A stretch of DNA of 64,000 bases from Rhodoferax aquaticus (lineage in GTDB: Bacteria; Pseudomonadota; Gammaproteobacteria; Burkholderiales; Burkholderiaceae_C): positions 806,001-870,000 of the forward strand of contig NZ_CP036282.1 in the NCBI RefSeq assembly GCF_006974105.1, read 5' to 3'. Shown one piece after another: positions 15,691 to 25,255 of the stretch. Every line of letters begins with the position of its first letter. Within the stretch, counting starts at the first letter, position 1. The notes beneath the pieces were generated by a model. It searched no databases and was not told the origin of the DNA. It saw only the letters and a list, made by a program, of their open reading frames with translations. The position numbers were made by a program, and so were the translations under genes.

Positions 15691-16680
15691 TTATGCGCTG
15701 TGGCAGGCCGCCAACGTTGCCACACCGCTGCTCTTAAGTTGCGGGACCTCACTGGTGCACTGTGCGTGCGCCTTAGGGCACCGTGTGCGGAACACACAAC
15801 CCGACGGCGGGCTCATAGGGGAGGGCAAGTCACCCTGCAAGAGTTGTATGACTTTGTTGCGCTCCAAATCCGGGTCAGGAATGGGGATCGCGGAGAGCAA
15901 GGCCTGTGTGTAGGGGTGGCGTGGGTCACTGTACAGCGCCTGTTTGGGCGCAAGCTCCATCGCACGCCCCAGGTACATCACCATGATGCGGTGGCTGATG
16001 TGGCGCACCACGGCCAGGTCATGCGCAATAAAGATGAGCGCCAAGCCCATTTCCTTTTGCAAGGCCTTGAGCAGGTTGATGATCTGCGCTTGAATGGACA
16101 CGTCCAGCGCGGACACCGGCTCGTCACACACAATGAGCTTGGGCTCCAAGATCAAGGCGCGCGCAATACCGATACGTTGGCATTGCCCACCGGAGAACTC
16201 ATGCGGGTAGCGGTTGATTTGCTGGGCGGTTAGGCCCACGCGTGCCATCATGGCGCGGACCTTGAGCATCACTGCATCACTGCTGAGTTCGGGGTGGTGG
16301 GTACGCAAGGGCTCTGCAATGATTTGCGCCACCGTCATGCGGGGGTTTAGACAAGCCAAGGGATCTTGGAAGATCATTTGGATGTCTTTGCGCACCGACA
16401 ACCACTGGGCCGGCGAGGCTGTGGTCATTTCTTGCCCTTGCCACACCACGCTGCCAGAGCTGGCAGGGTTGAGGTTCAGCAAGGCGCGCGCCAAGGTGGA
16501 CTTTCCGCAGCCAGACTCACCGACCACGCCCAGCGTTTCACCCGCATAGAGGTCAAAGGACACACCGTTGACAGCCTTCAAGCTACGGCTGGGGCTCCAA
16601 GGCCATGCGCTGTCGGACTTGATGTTGAATTGGACCTTGAGGTCGCGTACAGACAGAATGGGTTGGCGTGTATCAGACAT
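15691..16680 (-). CDS. oppF: Peptide ABC transporter ATPase, OppF/DppF type
   Basis: A 329-residue ATP-binding subunit. Walker A is GESGCGKSTLAR, the ABC signature FSGGQCQRIGIARAL and Walker B LIVCDEPVSALD. The C-terminal oligopeptide-transport cysteine motif is present (GCVFRTRCPKAHAQC), which in Opp/Dpp ATPases may bind an iron-sulphur cluster. It pairs with OppD to power peptide import. Its start codon at 16680 overlaps the end of oppD by 8 bp. It is the last gene of the five-gene operon. Confidence 0.92.
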   Translation of the reverse strand: MSDTRQPILSVRDLKVQFNIKSDSAWPWSPSRSLKAVNGVSFDLYAGETLGVVGESGCGKSTLARALLNLNPASSGSVVWQGQEMTTASPAQWLSVRKDIQMIFQDPLACLNPRMTVAQIIAEPLRTHHPELSSDAVMLKVRAMMARVGLTAQQINRYPHEFSGGQCQRIGIARALILEPKLIVCDEPVSALDVSIQAQIINLLKALQKEMGLALIFIAHDLAVVRHISHRIMVMYLGRAMELAPKQALYSDPRHPYTQALLSAIPIPDPDLERNKVIQLLQGDLPSPMSPPSGCVFRTRCPKAHAQCTSEVPQLKSSGVATLAACHSA

Positions 16681-17677
16681 GGGCGTGCTCCTTGTGGAAG
16701 CCTTCTTGCACAATGGCAACGCTCTTGTGGCAAGCGCGCAGTGTGTTGGTAGAGCCAGGCAACAGACTCAAGAGCGGCATGGTTTGCGCACAGGTGTCGT
16801 CCGCAAACTGGCAGCGTTCGCTAAACGGACATCCTTTGGGCAGCTTGGCCATATTCGGTGGTGCGCCGGGGATCGCCAGCAGGGACGCATCGTCACGGTC
16901 CATGCGCGGTATGGCGCGCAAGAGTCCTAGGGTATAGGGGTGGCTGGCATGGTGGAAGATGTGCTGGGCGTTGCCCTGCTCCATCACGCGGCCACCGTAC
17001 AGCACCATCACCTGATCGCACAGACCGGCCACCACGCCCAGGTCGTGGGTAATCATGACAATGGCGGTGCCAAAGTCGCGCTGCAGCTCACGCAGCAAGG
17101 TCAGAATTTGCGCCTGCACCGTCACGTCCAAGGCCGTGGTGGGCTCGTCGGCAATGAGGACTTCAGGCTCGCACAGCAAGGCCATCGCAATCATCACGCG
17201 TTGGCGCATGCCGCCTGAGAACTCATGCGGGTACATGCCAATGCGGCGGGCTGCCTCAGGAATCTTGACGGCGTCCAGCATTTGAATGGACCTGGCGCGC
17301 GCTGCCTTGCGGTCCATGCCTTTGTGGAACTGCAGCACTTCCGTCATTTGCCGCTCTACCGTGAGGTAGGGGTTGAGTGAGGTCATGGGGTCTTGGAAGA
17401 TCATCGCCACGCGGTTGCCGCGAATGGCGTTGAGCTCCTTGGCCGGCATGGTGAGCAAGTTGTTGCCTTTGTAGAGCACCTCGCCCGAGGCCTGGCCGTT
17501 TTTGGCCAGCAAGCCCATCATGGCCAGCACGCTTTGGCTTTTGCCCGAGCCGCTTTCGCCCACGATGCCCAGAGTCTGCCCTTTGTCCAATGAAAAGTTC
17601 ATGCCATTGACGGCATAGACCAAACCGTCTTGGGTTTTGAATTGGACGCCTAAATTTTTGATGTCGAGTACACGCAT
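16673..17677 (-). CDS. oppD: Peptide ABC transporter ATPase, OppD/DppD type
   Basis: The 334-residue subunit starts at the ATG at 17677, directly after AAGGAGAG. Walker A is GESGSGKSQSVLA, the signature FSGGMRQRVMIAMAL and Walker B VLIADEPTTALD. The C-terminus has the CPFSERCQFADDTC cysteine cluster. With OppF it forms the heterodimeric motor of the importer. The gap to the oppC stop codon is 11 bp. Confidence 0.92.
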   Translation of the reverse strand: MRVLDIKNLGVQFKTQDGLVYAVNGMNFSLDKGQTLGIVGESGSGKSQSVLAMMGLLAKNGQASGEVLYKGNNLLTMPAKELNAIRGNRVAMIFQDPMTSLNPYLTVERQMTEVLQFHKGMDRKAARARSIQMLDAVKIPEAARRIGMYPHEFSGGMRQRVMIAMALLCEPEVLIADEPTTALDVTVQAQILTLLRELQRDFGTAIVMITHDLGVVAGLCDQVMVLYGGRVMEQGNAQHIFHHASHPYTLGLLRAIPRMDRDDASLLAIPGAPPNMAKLPKGCPFSERCQFADDTCAQTMPLLSLLPGSTNTLRACHKSVAIVQEGFHKEHAHV

Positions 17678-17688
17678 GGGTGCTCTCC

Positions 17689-18603
17689 TTAGCGGTCCTT
17701 GGGGTCGAGCGCGTCGCGCAAGCCGTCCCCAATGTAGTTGAAGCAATACAGCGTGAGTGACAGCATGGCCGCAGGGAACAGCAAGATCCACGGCGAAACT
17801 TCCATCACTTTGGTACCGTCATTGATGAGGACGCCCCAACTGGTCATAGGTTCTTGAATGCCAAGACCCAAGAACGATAGCGCGGATTCGGTCATGATCA
17901 CGCCAGGGATGGTGATCGTGGTGTACACCACCACAACGCCCAAGAGGTTGGGGACGATATGCTGCGCAATGATGCGGCGGGTTGGCACGCCAATGGCGCG
18001 GGCCGCCTCGACAAATTCACGCGAACGCAGGGTGAGGGTTTGCCCACGCACCACGCGCGCGGTGTCCATCCACGAAAACACGGTGATCACCAGCACCACC
18101 AGGTAGAAGGCACGGCCGATCAAGGTGACCAACAAAATGGCGATCAAGATGTAAGGCACGGCATACATCATGTCCACGATACGCATCATAAAGGCATCGA
18201 CCTTGCCACCAATAAACCCAGCCGTTGCCCCCCAGGCAATGCCCAAGCTCACCGAGGCCAAGGTACCCAAGATGCCGACCATGAGCGAGACGCGCCCGCC
18301 AATCAAGGTGCGCACCAAGAGATCGCGACCTGATTCATCGGTGCCAAACAAGTGCCAACCCTGCCACGTGGGCGACTGGCTCATCGCGTTCCAGTCGGTA
18401 GAGTCGTAGGCGTTGGGCAGCAGCATGGGGCCGAAGACGCACAGGGCCACGATGAGCAGGAGCAGTCCAGTGCTGACCACGGCGGCTTTGTTGCGCATAT
18501 AGCGATTCAAGGCGGAGGCCCAAGGGCTGCGGCTTTGGACATCAACTTCTAGCGCCTGTGACAGGGTGCTCACCAGCGCATCGTTTTTGTTATTCAAAAT
18601 CAT
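17689..18603 (-). CDS. oppC: Peptide ABC transporter permease, OppC type
   Basis: A 304-residue inner-membrane permease. It has an N-terminal cytoplasmic extension, one early transmembrane segment (AAVVSTGLLLLIVALCVFGPML) and the OppC signature DESGRDLLVRTLIGGRVSLMVGI. The EAA motif region reads VEAARAIGVPTRRIIAQHIVPNLLG. It forms the channel with OppB. The start codon is 10 bp after the oppB stop. Confidence 0.92.
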   Translation of the reverse strand: MILNNKNDALVSTLSQALEVDVQSRSPWASALNRYMRNKAAVVSTGLLLLIVALCVFGPMLLPNAYDSTDWNAMSQSPTWQGWHLFGTDESGRDLLVRTLIGGRVSLMVGILGTLASVSLGIAWGATAGFIGGKVDAFMMRIVDMMYAVPYILIAILLVTLIGRAFYLVVLVITVFSWMDTARVVRGQTLTLRSREFVEAARAIGVPTRRIIAQHIVPNLLGVVVVYTTITIPGVIMTESALSFLGLGIQEPMTSWGVLINDGTKVMEVSPWILLFPAAMLSLTLYCFNYIGDGLRDALDPKDR

Positions 18604-18613
18604 GTGGGCCTTT

Positions 18614-19534
18614 TTAGTAGCGGATATTGGGGTCCAGCAGGGCGTAGGCCAAGTCCACCAACAGATTGAACAAAACAGTCACAACTGTCACCAAGACAAC
18701 AAGTCCCAACACCAAGGTGTAGTCGCGATTGGCAGCACCATTGCTGATGAGCTTGCCAAGCCCGGGGATGGAAAAAATGGACTCCGTAATGATGGCGGTG
18801 GTGATGGAGCTGATAGCCATGGGGCCAATCAAAGACACCACGGGCAGCAGCGCAGGCTTCAAGGCGTGGCGCGTGATGATGGTACGCATGGGCAGGCCTT
18901 TGGCCCGCGCGGTGCGAATGAAGTTGCTGTGCAGCACTTCGATCATGCTGCCGCGCATAACACGGCCGATGGTGGCCACATTCAGAAATACCAAGAGCGC
19001 CATGGGCAAGACGATGTAGCGCGGCGCAAAGTTGTCCCAACCACCCGCTGGGAACCATTTCAGCCAGATGGCAAAAATCAGCACCAGGATGGGGCCAATC
19101 ACAAAGGTGGGCAAGGCATGGCCTAAGTTCCCCATGAGCATCACCAAATAGTCGATCTTGCTGTTTTGCCGCAGTGCCGCCACGATGCCTAAGAAGACGC
19201 CGATGATCAGCGCAATGACGATAGACCCACCGCCAATCAGGGCAGAGATGGGCAGGGCCTTGCTGACCAACTGGTTCACGGTCCAGTCTTCGTAGCGGAA
19301 CGACGCACCCAAGTCACCATGCAAGAGGTCGTTCAAGTAGTAGAGGTACTGCTTCCACAAGGGTTGGTCTAAATGGTATTTGGCTTGCAAATTGGCCAGC
19401 ACCACGGCAGAAACCTTGCGTTCTGAGTCAAAGGGGCCACCAGGCGTGAGGTGTAGCAAGAGATAGCACACCGTGATCACGGCTAGCAATGTGGGTAGGG
19501 TTGCCAGCAAGCGGCGAAAAGAATAGTTCCACAT
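18614..19534 (-). CDS. oppB: Peptide ABC transporter permease, OppB type
   Basis: The 306-residue permease begins MWNYSFRRLLATLPTLLAVI, with the LHLTPGGPFDSERK loop characteristic of OppB. The EAA loop is FIRTARAKGLPMRTIITRHALKPALLP, and ESIFSIPGLGKL precedes the last helices. The ATG at 19534 is chosen over an upstream in-frame codon because it matches the usual N-terminus. It lies 104 bp after oppA, with a strong hairpin in between. Confidence 0.92.
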   Translation of the reverse strand: MWNYSFRRLLATLPTLLAVITVCYLLLHLTPGGPFDSERKVSAVVLANLQAKYHLDQPLWKQYLYYLNDLLHGDLGASFRYEDWTVNQLVSKALPISALIGGGSIVIALIIGVFLGIVAALRQNSKIDYLVMLMGNLGHALPTFVIGPILVLIFAIWLKWFPAGGWDNFAPRYIVLPMALLVFLNVATIGRVMRGSMIEVLHSNFIRTARAKGLPMRTIITRHALKPALLPVVSLIGPMAISSITTAIITESIFSIPGLGKLISNGAANRDYTLVLGLVVLVTVVTVLFNLLVDLAYALLDPNIRY

Positions 19535-19593
19535 GGGAGGATTTCCAAGGTATGTCAACGGCAGTGCTTATGGCACTTCGTAGAGTCCAAACG

Positions 19594-19621
19594 CCACCGG
19601 GGCCCCTGTAGGCCCCGGTGG
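19594..19621 (-). terminator. Strong hairpin between oppA and oppB
   Basis: An 11-bp perfect stem (CCACCGGGGCC / GGCCCCGGTGG) with a 6-base loop, without a T run. Lying after the binding-protein gene, it probably protects the oppA message from 3' degradation or partly terminates it. Either would raise OppA over the membrane subunits. Confidence 0.65.
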
Positions 19622-19638
19622 TTGAAAAGCGCTGTAAC

Positions 19639-21255
19639 TTAGTGCTTGATGATGTAGAACTCTTTGCCGCGGTAACGGTCCATGCTGTTGGTGGCGGTGT
19701 AGCCGCCGACGTAGGACTTGATCAGACGTGGCACGGTGTATTGCAGCAAAGGAAGAATGGGGTAGTCTTCCATGTTGATCTTGACGGCTTGCGTCAACAA
19801 CTCTGCGCGCTTGGCGGGGTCTTTGGTCTTGTTGCCTTGCTCTACCAAAGCTTCTGCCTTGGGGTTGCAATAGTTGTGGTTGTTTTGGTCGTTATTGCAC
19901 TGCACCAATGCAATAAAGGATGTCGCATCGTTGTAGTCAGCGATCCAGCCATTGCGCGCGATTTGGAAGTTCTTGTCGTTGCGGTTCTTGATCAAAACCT
20001 TGAACTCCATGGCTTCCATTTCAGTGTCCAGACCCAGCTTGGTCTTCCATTCAGACGCAGCAAAAATAGCCATTTTCTTGTGGTATTCGCTGGTGTTGTA
20101 GGAGAACTTCACTTTGGTACCTGCGGCCACGCCTGCGTCAGCCAACAGTTTTTTGGCTTCTGCTACACGCTTGTCCATGGGCCATGAAGCCCAGTCGTAG
20201 GTGGTCACGTTAGCGCCCTTGGTGCCGCCAACAATCACGCTGTAGGCGGGTACTTGACCGTCAGCCGTGACTTTCTCCGCCAAGATGTTGCGGTCAATGA
20301 CCATGGACAAGGCTTTACGTACGCGAACGTCTTTGAGCAAAGGGTCTGTCGTTTGGTAGGAGTAGTAGCGCAGTCCCAACATGGGCGAGTTGTGGATTTC
20401 TTTGGGGTACTGCGCTTTGTACTTTTCGTAGGTGCCTGGGGGCAATTGGTAAACGAAATCATTTTCGCCAGACTCAAACAGTTTGACGTCGTTGTTGCCG
20501 TCTTCCACAGGCAAGTAGGTGAACTTGGTCAGCTGAACGTTTTTGGCGTCCCAGTATTGCGCGCTCTTGGCCAATACGATTTTGCTGTTGACTTGCCAGT
20601 CGGCCAGTGTGAATGCGCCGTTGCCCACGATGTTGCCAGGCTTGGTCCATTCTTTACCGAACTTCTCAATGGTGGCCTTGTGCACGGGGCCCAACTGAAG
20701 ATTGCTCATCAGTTCGGGGATGAAGCTCACTGGGTAGGGTGTTTTGATTTCTAGGGTGTATTTGTCGAGCGCTTTGATGCCCAATTCGGTAGGGGGCACT
20801 TTGCCCTCGACTACTTCTTTGCCGTTAGCAATGAAAATGCCGTAGGTGGATGCGTATTGCGAAGCAGTCTTAGGGTCCACAAAACGACGGATGCCGTAGA
20901 TGAAGTCTTCTGCAGTGACTGCATCGCCGTTGGACCATTTTGCGTTTTTACGCAATGTGAAGACCCAAGTGGTGTCGTTGGTTTGTTTCCAGCTCTCAGC
21001 CACACCAGGAACGGTGGTGCCAGCGCCATTGGTTGCTGTCAGACCTTCAAACAGATCGCGAATGATGTTGTTGGCGGGGACGCCTTCAGCCAACGCTGGG
21101 TCCAGCGTTTCGGGTTCAGAACCGTTGTTGCGGGTCATTTCCTGCTTGTCGTGCAGTTTGACGCCAGCAGGCACGGTGGCAGCGCTTGCAGCGAGGGCAA
21201 AGCCCATCAGTATTGCGCCCACTAAGGCAGTTTTTGTGAAGGAAGGCATTGACAT
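19639..21255 (-). CDS. oppA: Oligopeptide ABC transporter substrate-binding protein, OppA type
   Basis: A 538-residue periplasmic protein of the SBP_bac_5 family. It starts at 21255, after AAAGGACG, with a signal peptide (residues 1-25, ending LAASA before ATVPAGVKL). The mature part shows NNGSEPETLDPALAEGVPANNIIRDLFEGL, the family's opening, and VRKALSMVIDRNILAEKV in the middle. It captures peptides and delivers them to OppBC. First gene of the operon; its 5' region extends to the convergent-strand terminator of htpG at about 21500. Confidence 0.93.
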   Translation of the reverse strand: MSMPSFTKTALVGAILMGFALAASAATVPAGVKLHDKQEMTRNNGSEPETLDPALAEGVPANNIIRDLFEGLTATNGAGTTVPGVAESWKQTNDTTWVFTLRKNAKWSNGDAVTAEDFIYGIRRFVDPKTASQYASTYGIFIANGKEVVEGKVPPTELGIKALDKYTLEIKTPYPVSFIPELMSNLQLGPVHKATIEKFGKEWTKPGNIVGNGAFTLADWQVNSKIVLAKSAQYWDAKNVQLTKFTYLPVEDGNNDVKLFESGENDFVYQLPPGTYEKYKAQYPKEIHNSPMLGLRYYSYQTTDPLLKDVRVRKALSMVIDRNILAEKVTADGQVPAYSVIVGGTKGANVTTYDWASWPMDKRVAEAKKLLADAGVAAGTKVKFSYNTSEYHKKMAIFAASEWKTKLGLDTEMEAMEFKVLIKNRNDKNFQIARNGWIADYNDATSFIALVQCNNDQNNHNYCNPKAEALVEQGNKTKDPAKRAELLTQAVKINMEDYPILPLLQYTVPRLIKSYVGGYTATNSMDRYRGKEFYIIKH

Positions 21256-21496
21256 GTAAACGTCCTTTGGGGGGGGTAAAGACTGGTGATTCTATGGTGT
21301 GAAAAAAAACCGATTCCTACGGCAAAACCCTCGTATCTGCAAAACTTGTAAGTTCATCAGAAATTGCGATAGAGCGGGTGCTCCTTGCGGTTTCGATGGC
21401 GGTTTGCAAGTCCATTCATTTACTAAGCTTGCCCTAAGGTGGGCTGAGCTACGCACAATGCATGCCATCGTTGAGCGCCTGGGCGCCGTGGGACCA

Positions 21497-21524
21497 CAAA
21501 AAAGGGAGCCGAGGCTCCCTTTCG
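21497..21524 (-). terminator. Intrinsic terminator of htpG
   Basis: On the minus strand GAAAGGGAGCC and GGCTCCCTTT form a 10-bp stem followed by TTTTTTG. It starts about 16 bases after the htpG stop codon and is a textbook Rho-independent terminator. The remainder of 21256-21540 should hold the oppA promoter; I see no gene in it. Confidence 0.85.
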
Positions 21525-21540
21525 GTGGGTGGTCTGAGGT

Positions 21541-23511
21541 TTAGGCGAGCAGCGCGTTCACACGTTTCACATATGCTGCTGGGTCAGCAGGCAAGCCACC
21601 TTCGGCCAGCAAGGCTTGGTCAAACAAGATGTGCGCCAAGTCGTGGAAGTGGACGGAGCCCTCAAGTTTCTTCACCAACGCGTGGTCAGCGTTCACTTCC
21701 AGCACCGGCTTCACTTCTGGGGCAGTTTGGCCTGCTTGCTTGAGCATGCGCGCCAATTGGGTGCTCATGCCGTGGTCTTGCACCACCAAGCAGGCGGGGC
21801 TGTCGACCAAGCGCGTGGTCACGCGCACGTCTTCAGCCTTGTCCTTGAGTGCTTCTTTGAGCTTGGCAAGCAGAGGTTTGAAGGCTTCAGCCGCTTCTTC
21901 TGCGGCCTTTTTCTCGCTCTCGTCTTGCAGCTTGCCCAAGTCCACAGCGCCTTTGGCCACGCTTTGCAAAGGTGTGTCATCGAAGTCGTGCAGGTAGTTC
22001 AGTGCCCACTCGTCCACGCGGTCTGTCATCAAGAGTACTTCGATGCCCTTCTTCTTGAACACTTCCAGCTGCGGGCTGTTTTTGGCGGCAGCCAAGGTGT
22101 CTGCGGTGATGTAGTAAATGGACTCTTGGCCTTCCTTCATGCGGGCTTTGTAGTCCGCCAGGGACACGCTCACCGTGTCGGTGGTGCTGCTCGCAAAACG
22201 CAAGAGTTTGGCCAAGCGGTCTTTGTTGGCAAAGTCTTCGCCCAAGCCTTCTTTGAGTACCGCACCAAACTCAGCGTAGAACTTGCTGTACTTGCCAACC
22301 ATCGCCTTGTCTTCTTCAGACACCACGTCGGTCACGCCGTCAGCGCTGGCTTCTGGCAGTTTGTCGTTCTTGGCCAAGTCTTCCAGCATGCCCAAGACGC
22401 GCTTGGTGCAGCCTTCGCGGATAGCTTTCACGTCGCGGCTTTCTTGCAGCAACTCGCGGGACACGTTCAATGGCAAATCTGCAGAGTCGACCACGCCTTT
22501 CACGAAGCGCAGGTAGGTGGGCAGCAGGGCTTCGGCGTCGTCCATGATGAACACACGTTTGACATACAGCTTGACGCCCGCAGACTTTTCGCGGTTGTAC
22601 AAGTCCATAGGCGCCTTGCCGGGGATGTACAGCAGCTGGGTGTACTCGGTGCTGCCTTCCACGCGGTTGTGCGTGTGGGCCAGCGGCGCTTCAAAGTCGT
22701 GGCTGATTTGTTTGTAGAACTCGTTGTATTCGTCGGCCGTGATGTCCTTTTTGGCGCGGGCCCAAATTGCATTGCCTTTGTTGGCCGCCTCCCACTCGCC
22801 GGTCTTGACCATGGCGCCAGGTTGGCGTCCGCCGTTTTCGTCGCTGGGGTTGATCAGCTCGCCGTCTTTCCACTCTTCTTTTTCCATCAGCACAGGCAGG
22901 CTGATGTGGTCCGAGTACTTGGCGATGATGCCTTTGACCTTCCAGGCATTGGTGTAATCCAAGGCATCTTCACGCAGGTGCAAGATGACGCTGGTGCCGC
23001 GCTGTGCACGGGTGATGGTTTCCACTTCAAAGTCACCTGCGCCACCGCTGATCCAGCGCACGCCTTCGGCGGCTGTCGCGCCAGCACGGCGTGATTCCAC
23101 CGTGATTTTGTCGGCCACGATAAAGCCGGAGTAAAAGCCCACGCCAAACTGGCCAATGAGTTGGGAGTCAGATTTTTGGTCGCCCGAGAGCTTGGACACA
23201 AAGTCTTTGGTACCGCTCTTGGCAATGGTGCCCAGGTGGTCAATGGCTTCTTGCTGGCTCATGCCGATGCCATTGTCGGTAATGGTCAGCGTTTTGGCGT
23301 CCTTGTCGAATGACACGCGCACTTCCAAATTGGGCGCATCTTCGTACAGGCCGCTGTTGTTAATGGCTTCAAAGCGCAGCTTGTCGCATGCGTCAGACGC
23401 ATTGGAGATCAGCTCGCGCAAGAAAATTTCTTTGTTGGAATACAGGGAATGCGTTACCAGATGCAAGAGCTGGGCAACTTCGGCTTGGAAGGAAAGTGTT
23501 TGCTTGGTCAT
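21541..23511 (-). CDS. htpG: Molecular chaperone HtpG (bacterial Hsp90)
   Basis: The 656-residue protein starts at the ATG at 23511 ([20 protein letters not shown]). An in-frame extension upstream is not conserved in the family. The GHKL ATPase domain shows [41 protein letters not shown] and [11 protein letters not shown]. The middle domain contains VKRVFIMDD and SRELLQ. The C-terminal dimerisation domain ends with LIFDQAL-type and VNALLA residues. It assists folding of client proteins in the cytoplasm under stress. The gene is monocistronic with its own terminator. Confidence 0.97.
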   Translation of the reverse strand: MTKQTLSFQAEVAQLLHLVTHSLYSNKEIFLRELISNASDACDKLRFEAINNSGLYEDAPNLEVRVSFDKDAKTLTITDNGIGMSQQEAIDHLGTIAKSGTKDFVSKLSGDQKSDSQLIGQFGVGFYSGFIVADKITVESRRAGATAAEGVRWISGGAGDFEVETITRAQRGTSVILHLREDALDYTNAWKVKGIIAKYSDHISLPVLMEKEEWKDGELINPSDENGGRQPGAMVKTGEWEAANKGNAIWARAKKDITADEYNEFYKQISHDFEAPLAHTHNRVEGSTEYTQLLYIPGKAPMDLYNREKSAGVKLYVKRVFIMDDAEALLPTYLRFVKGVVDSADLPLNVSRELLQESRDVKAIREGCTKRVLGMLEDLAKNDKLPEASADGVTDVVSEEDKAMVGKYSKFYAEFGAVLKEGLGEDFANKDRLAKLLRFASSTTDTVSVSLADYKARMKEGQESIYYITADTLAAAKNSPQLEVFKKKGIEVLLMTDRVDEWALNYLHDFDDTPLQSVAKGAVDLGKLQDESEKKAAEEAAEAFKPLLAKLKEALKDKAEDVRVTTRLVDSPACLVVQDHGMSTQLARMLKQAGQTAPEVKPVLEVNADHALVKKLEGSVHFHDLAHILFDQALLAEGGLPADPAAYVKRVNALLA

Positions 23512-23674
23512 AAGTCCGTCTCTGAGTCTCAAAAAAGCGATGTGCGCCACAAGGCTTGGGCCCTTGCGGCGCGGGCAACCCTCAATTATGGGCGATGCTT
23601 TGTGTTTCAAGGGCTTGGTGCGCGCGACCAGATCAGATACATTGCGCCAATACTTCAATCTTGGGAGAACGGCG

Positions 23675-23953
23675 ATGAAAACCCCAACTCCGCCACCTAA
23701 AGCCGTTGCCACAGCCCCCCATTCACCCCCAGCTATGGGGCCGCGCGAAGTGTATCCAAGCACCTTTGACGCCGCGCTGGACCCCCTACCTCAACCTGAG
23801 GTGGTAGAAAGCGACAGCGACACCGCGTGGGCGCGCTGGAAAGATGTGGTCGAGGGCGGGGCAGAGTCCCCGGGCGATGACGTGGCGTTATCGCACTTTC
23901 CTGATACGGTGCCCATGGTGTACCCCGATGAGGAGCCACCTCGGGCGAAGTAG
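23675..23953 (+). CDS. Small hypothetical protein, 92 residues
   Basis: The start is the ATG at 23675, preceded by GGGAGA. The frame is open further upstream toward htpG, but that part has no start with a binding site. The protein has a proline-rich N-terminus ([18 protein letters not shown]) and an acidic remainder with [15 protein letters not shown]. It has no membrane segment and is probably soluble or partly disordered. The family is not recognised. It lies divergent from htpG and convergent with the lipase gene. Confidence 0.55.
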   Translation: MKTPTPPPKAVATAPHSPPAMGPREVYPSTFDAALDPLPQPEVVESDSDTAWARWKDVVEGGAESPGDDVALSHFPDTVPMVYPDEEPPRAK

Positions 23954-23998
23954 TGGCGCAAGGATCCCGCAACTTCGGGTACACCCTGCGGAATTGGT

Positions 23999-25252
23999 TT
24001 AGGGCTCCGTCAGCCACTCTTGGATTTTTGAGGTGACGTGGCTGCTGCTCAATAGCTGCATGTGGTTGGTGCTGTGACTCACCCATTGCCGATCCTTGGC
24101 AAACTGCAGTGCCAAACGCACATCTTTGTGTCGGCCCAGGGCACTGTCAACGGGGACCAACCCGTCCCCACGCCACGTACCTGCACGCAGGTTCTTGGCT
24201 TGGGTTAGCGTGCCGGCGATGGCATAGCAGGCAATCCCGTGGGGCAAGGGCAGGCCTTGGCGCAGGTCGTGGCGGTGCTGGAAGCGGTTCATACCCTCCC
24301 AGTCTTCGCGGAGCACGTTGCCATGGCGTAGATCGGTGATGCCTGCGCTGCGCAACTGCCCCAGCTTGGCAAAGGGTTTGGCGTAAGGGGCTTTTTCTAG
24401 GATCAGGTCCACCCAATTGCCAGCACGCTCCAGCGGCGCGCCATGGTGCGGTGTGCCCAAAAACACCATCTTCTTCAGATAGGGCGTCCAGCTGAGCGCT
24501 TGGCTGCTTGCGAAGTGCACAGCGCTGCGGGCCACCAGTCCACCCATGCTGTGCAAGACCATGCTGATCTCTTGCACCGGCACCGGCCAGTGCTGCACCA
24601 GTTCAGTGAGCGCCGCGTGCAGCGCAGCGCCATTTTCTGAGGTGTGCAGGCCCGTGTTGTAGCGCAGGTAAACGGGCGTATAGCCCAGCGCCTGGGCAAT
24701 GGCTTGGCCGTGGTCATGGGTGACGCCGTTGGCTGTGCTGTGCCACTGCAAGTCGTTCATGCACAGGCCGTGTGCAAGTACCAGTACTTTGCCCTGTACT
24801 TGGGAAGCGAGTGGCGGAGAGGCCCAGTCCAAGCGCTGTCCGTTCCAGCGCAAGGCCATGGGGGTTGCCAATGCATTGCCCCGAGCCACCAAGTGATCGC
24901 CCATCACGCCATTGAGCGCTGCCAGCACGGCTTCGCGCTGCTGCGACTCTGGCGCAGCGTCTAGCCACGGGGCTAACACGGGTTGCAATCTGCCCAAACT
25001 CAGGTCGAGTCCCTTGGCGACCAGTTCTGTGATGCCACGCACGCTGCGGTACACCATGCCGGTCAGGCCACGGGCGTGGGCGCGCGTTGTGCCGGATGGT
25101 GCGCCCAAGGTGCGCCATACCGATTGGTGCACACCCTCCACCATATGGCTGATGTTGACCGTGGCCTGTGTGGCCAGTTGCGCCAGGGCTTTGAGGTCGC
25201 CGCTGCGGATATGGCCCAGTGCTTTGGGTGGTTTGGCAGGCGGCTTGTTCAT
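23999..25252 (-). CDS. Alpha/beta-hydrolase, lipase-like
   Basis: A 417-residue hydrolase. The nucleophile elbow is LHSMGGLVAR (G-x-S-x-G variant HSMGG, Ser about residue 238). An oxyanion-hole HG occurs in VLVLAHGLCMND and a GTPHHGAPLERAGN segment follows, as in PGAP1/triacylglycerol-lipase-like enzymes. The likely acid and His residues are in the last 100 residues (VPVDSALGRHKD, WVSHSTNHMQLL). There is no evident signal peptide; the N-terminus has a helical stretch of about 120 residues. It begins three bases after the pseudouridine synthase stop and so is likely co-transcribed with it. It is probably an esterase or lipase of unknown substrate. Confidence 0.8.
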   Translation of the reverse strand: MNKPPAKPPKALGHIRSGDLKALAQLATQATVNISHMVEGVHQSVWRTLGAPSGTTRAHARGLTGMVYRSVRGITELVAKGLDLSLGRLQPVLAPWLDAAPESQQREAVLAALNGVMGDHLVARGNALATPMALRWNGQRLDWASPPLASQVQGKVLVLAHGLCMNDLQWHSTANGVTHDHGQAIAQALGYTPVYLRYNTGLHTSENGAALHAALTELVQHWPVPVQEISMVLHSMGGLVARSAVHFASSQALSWTPYLKKMVFLGTPHHGAPLERAGNWVDLILEKAPYAKPFAKLGQLRSAGITDLRHGNVLREDWEGMNRFQHRHDLRQGLPLPHGIACYAIAGTLTQAKNLRAGTWRGDGLVPVDSALGRHKDVRLALQFAKDRQWVSHSTNHMQLLSSSHVTSKIQEWLTEP

Positions 25253-25255
25253 GGT

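Noticed and set aside
21616..23094. A 492-codon open frame on the plus strand opposite htpG
   Set aside because: It is antisense to a well-conserved chaperone gene; its composition is that of the third-position shadow of a high-GC gene, and it has no domain.
23512..23763. An N-terminal extension of HtpG by 84 residues
   Set aside because: HtpG proteins start at [15 protein letters not shown] sequences; the upstream residues show no conservation, and the small divergent gene lies there.
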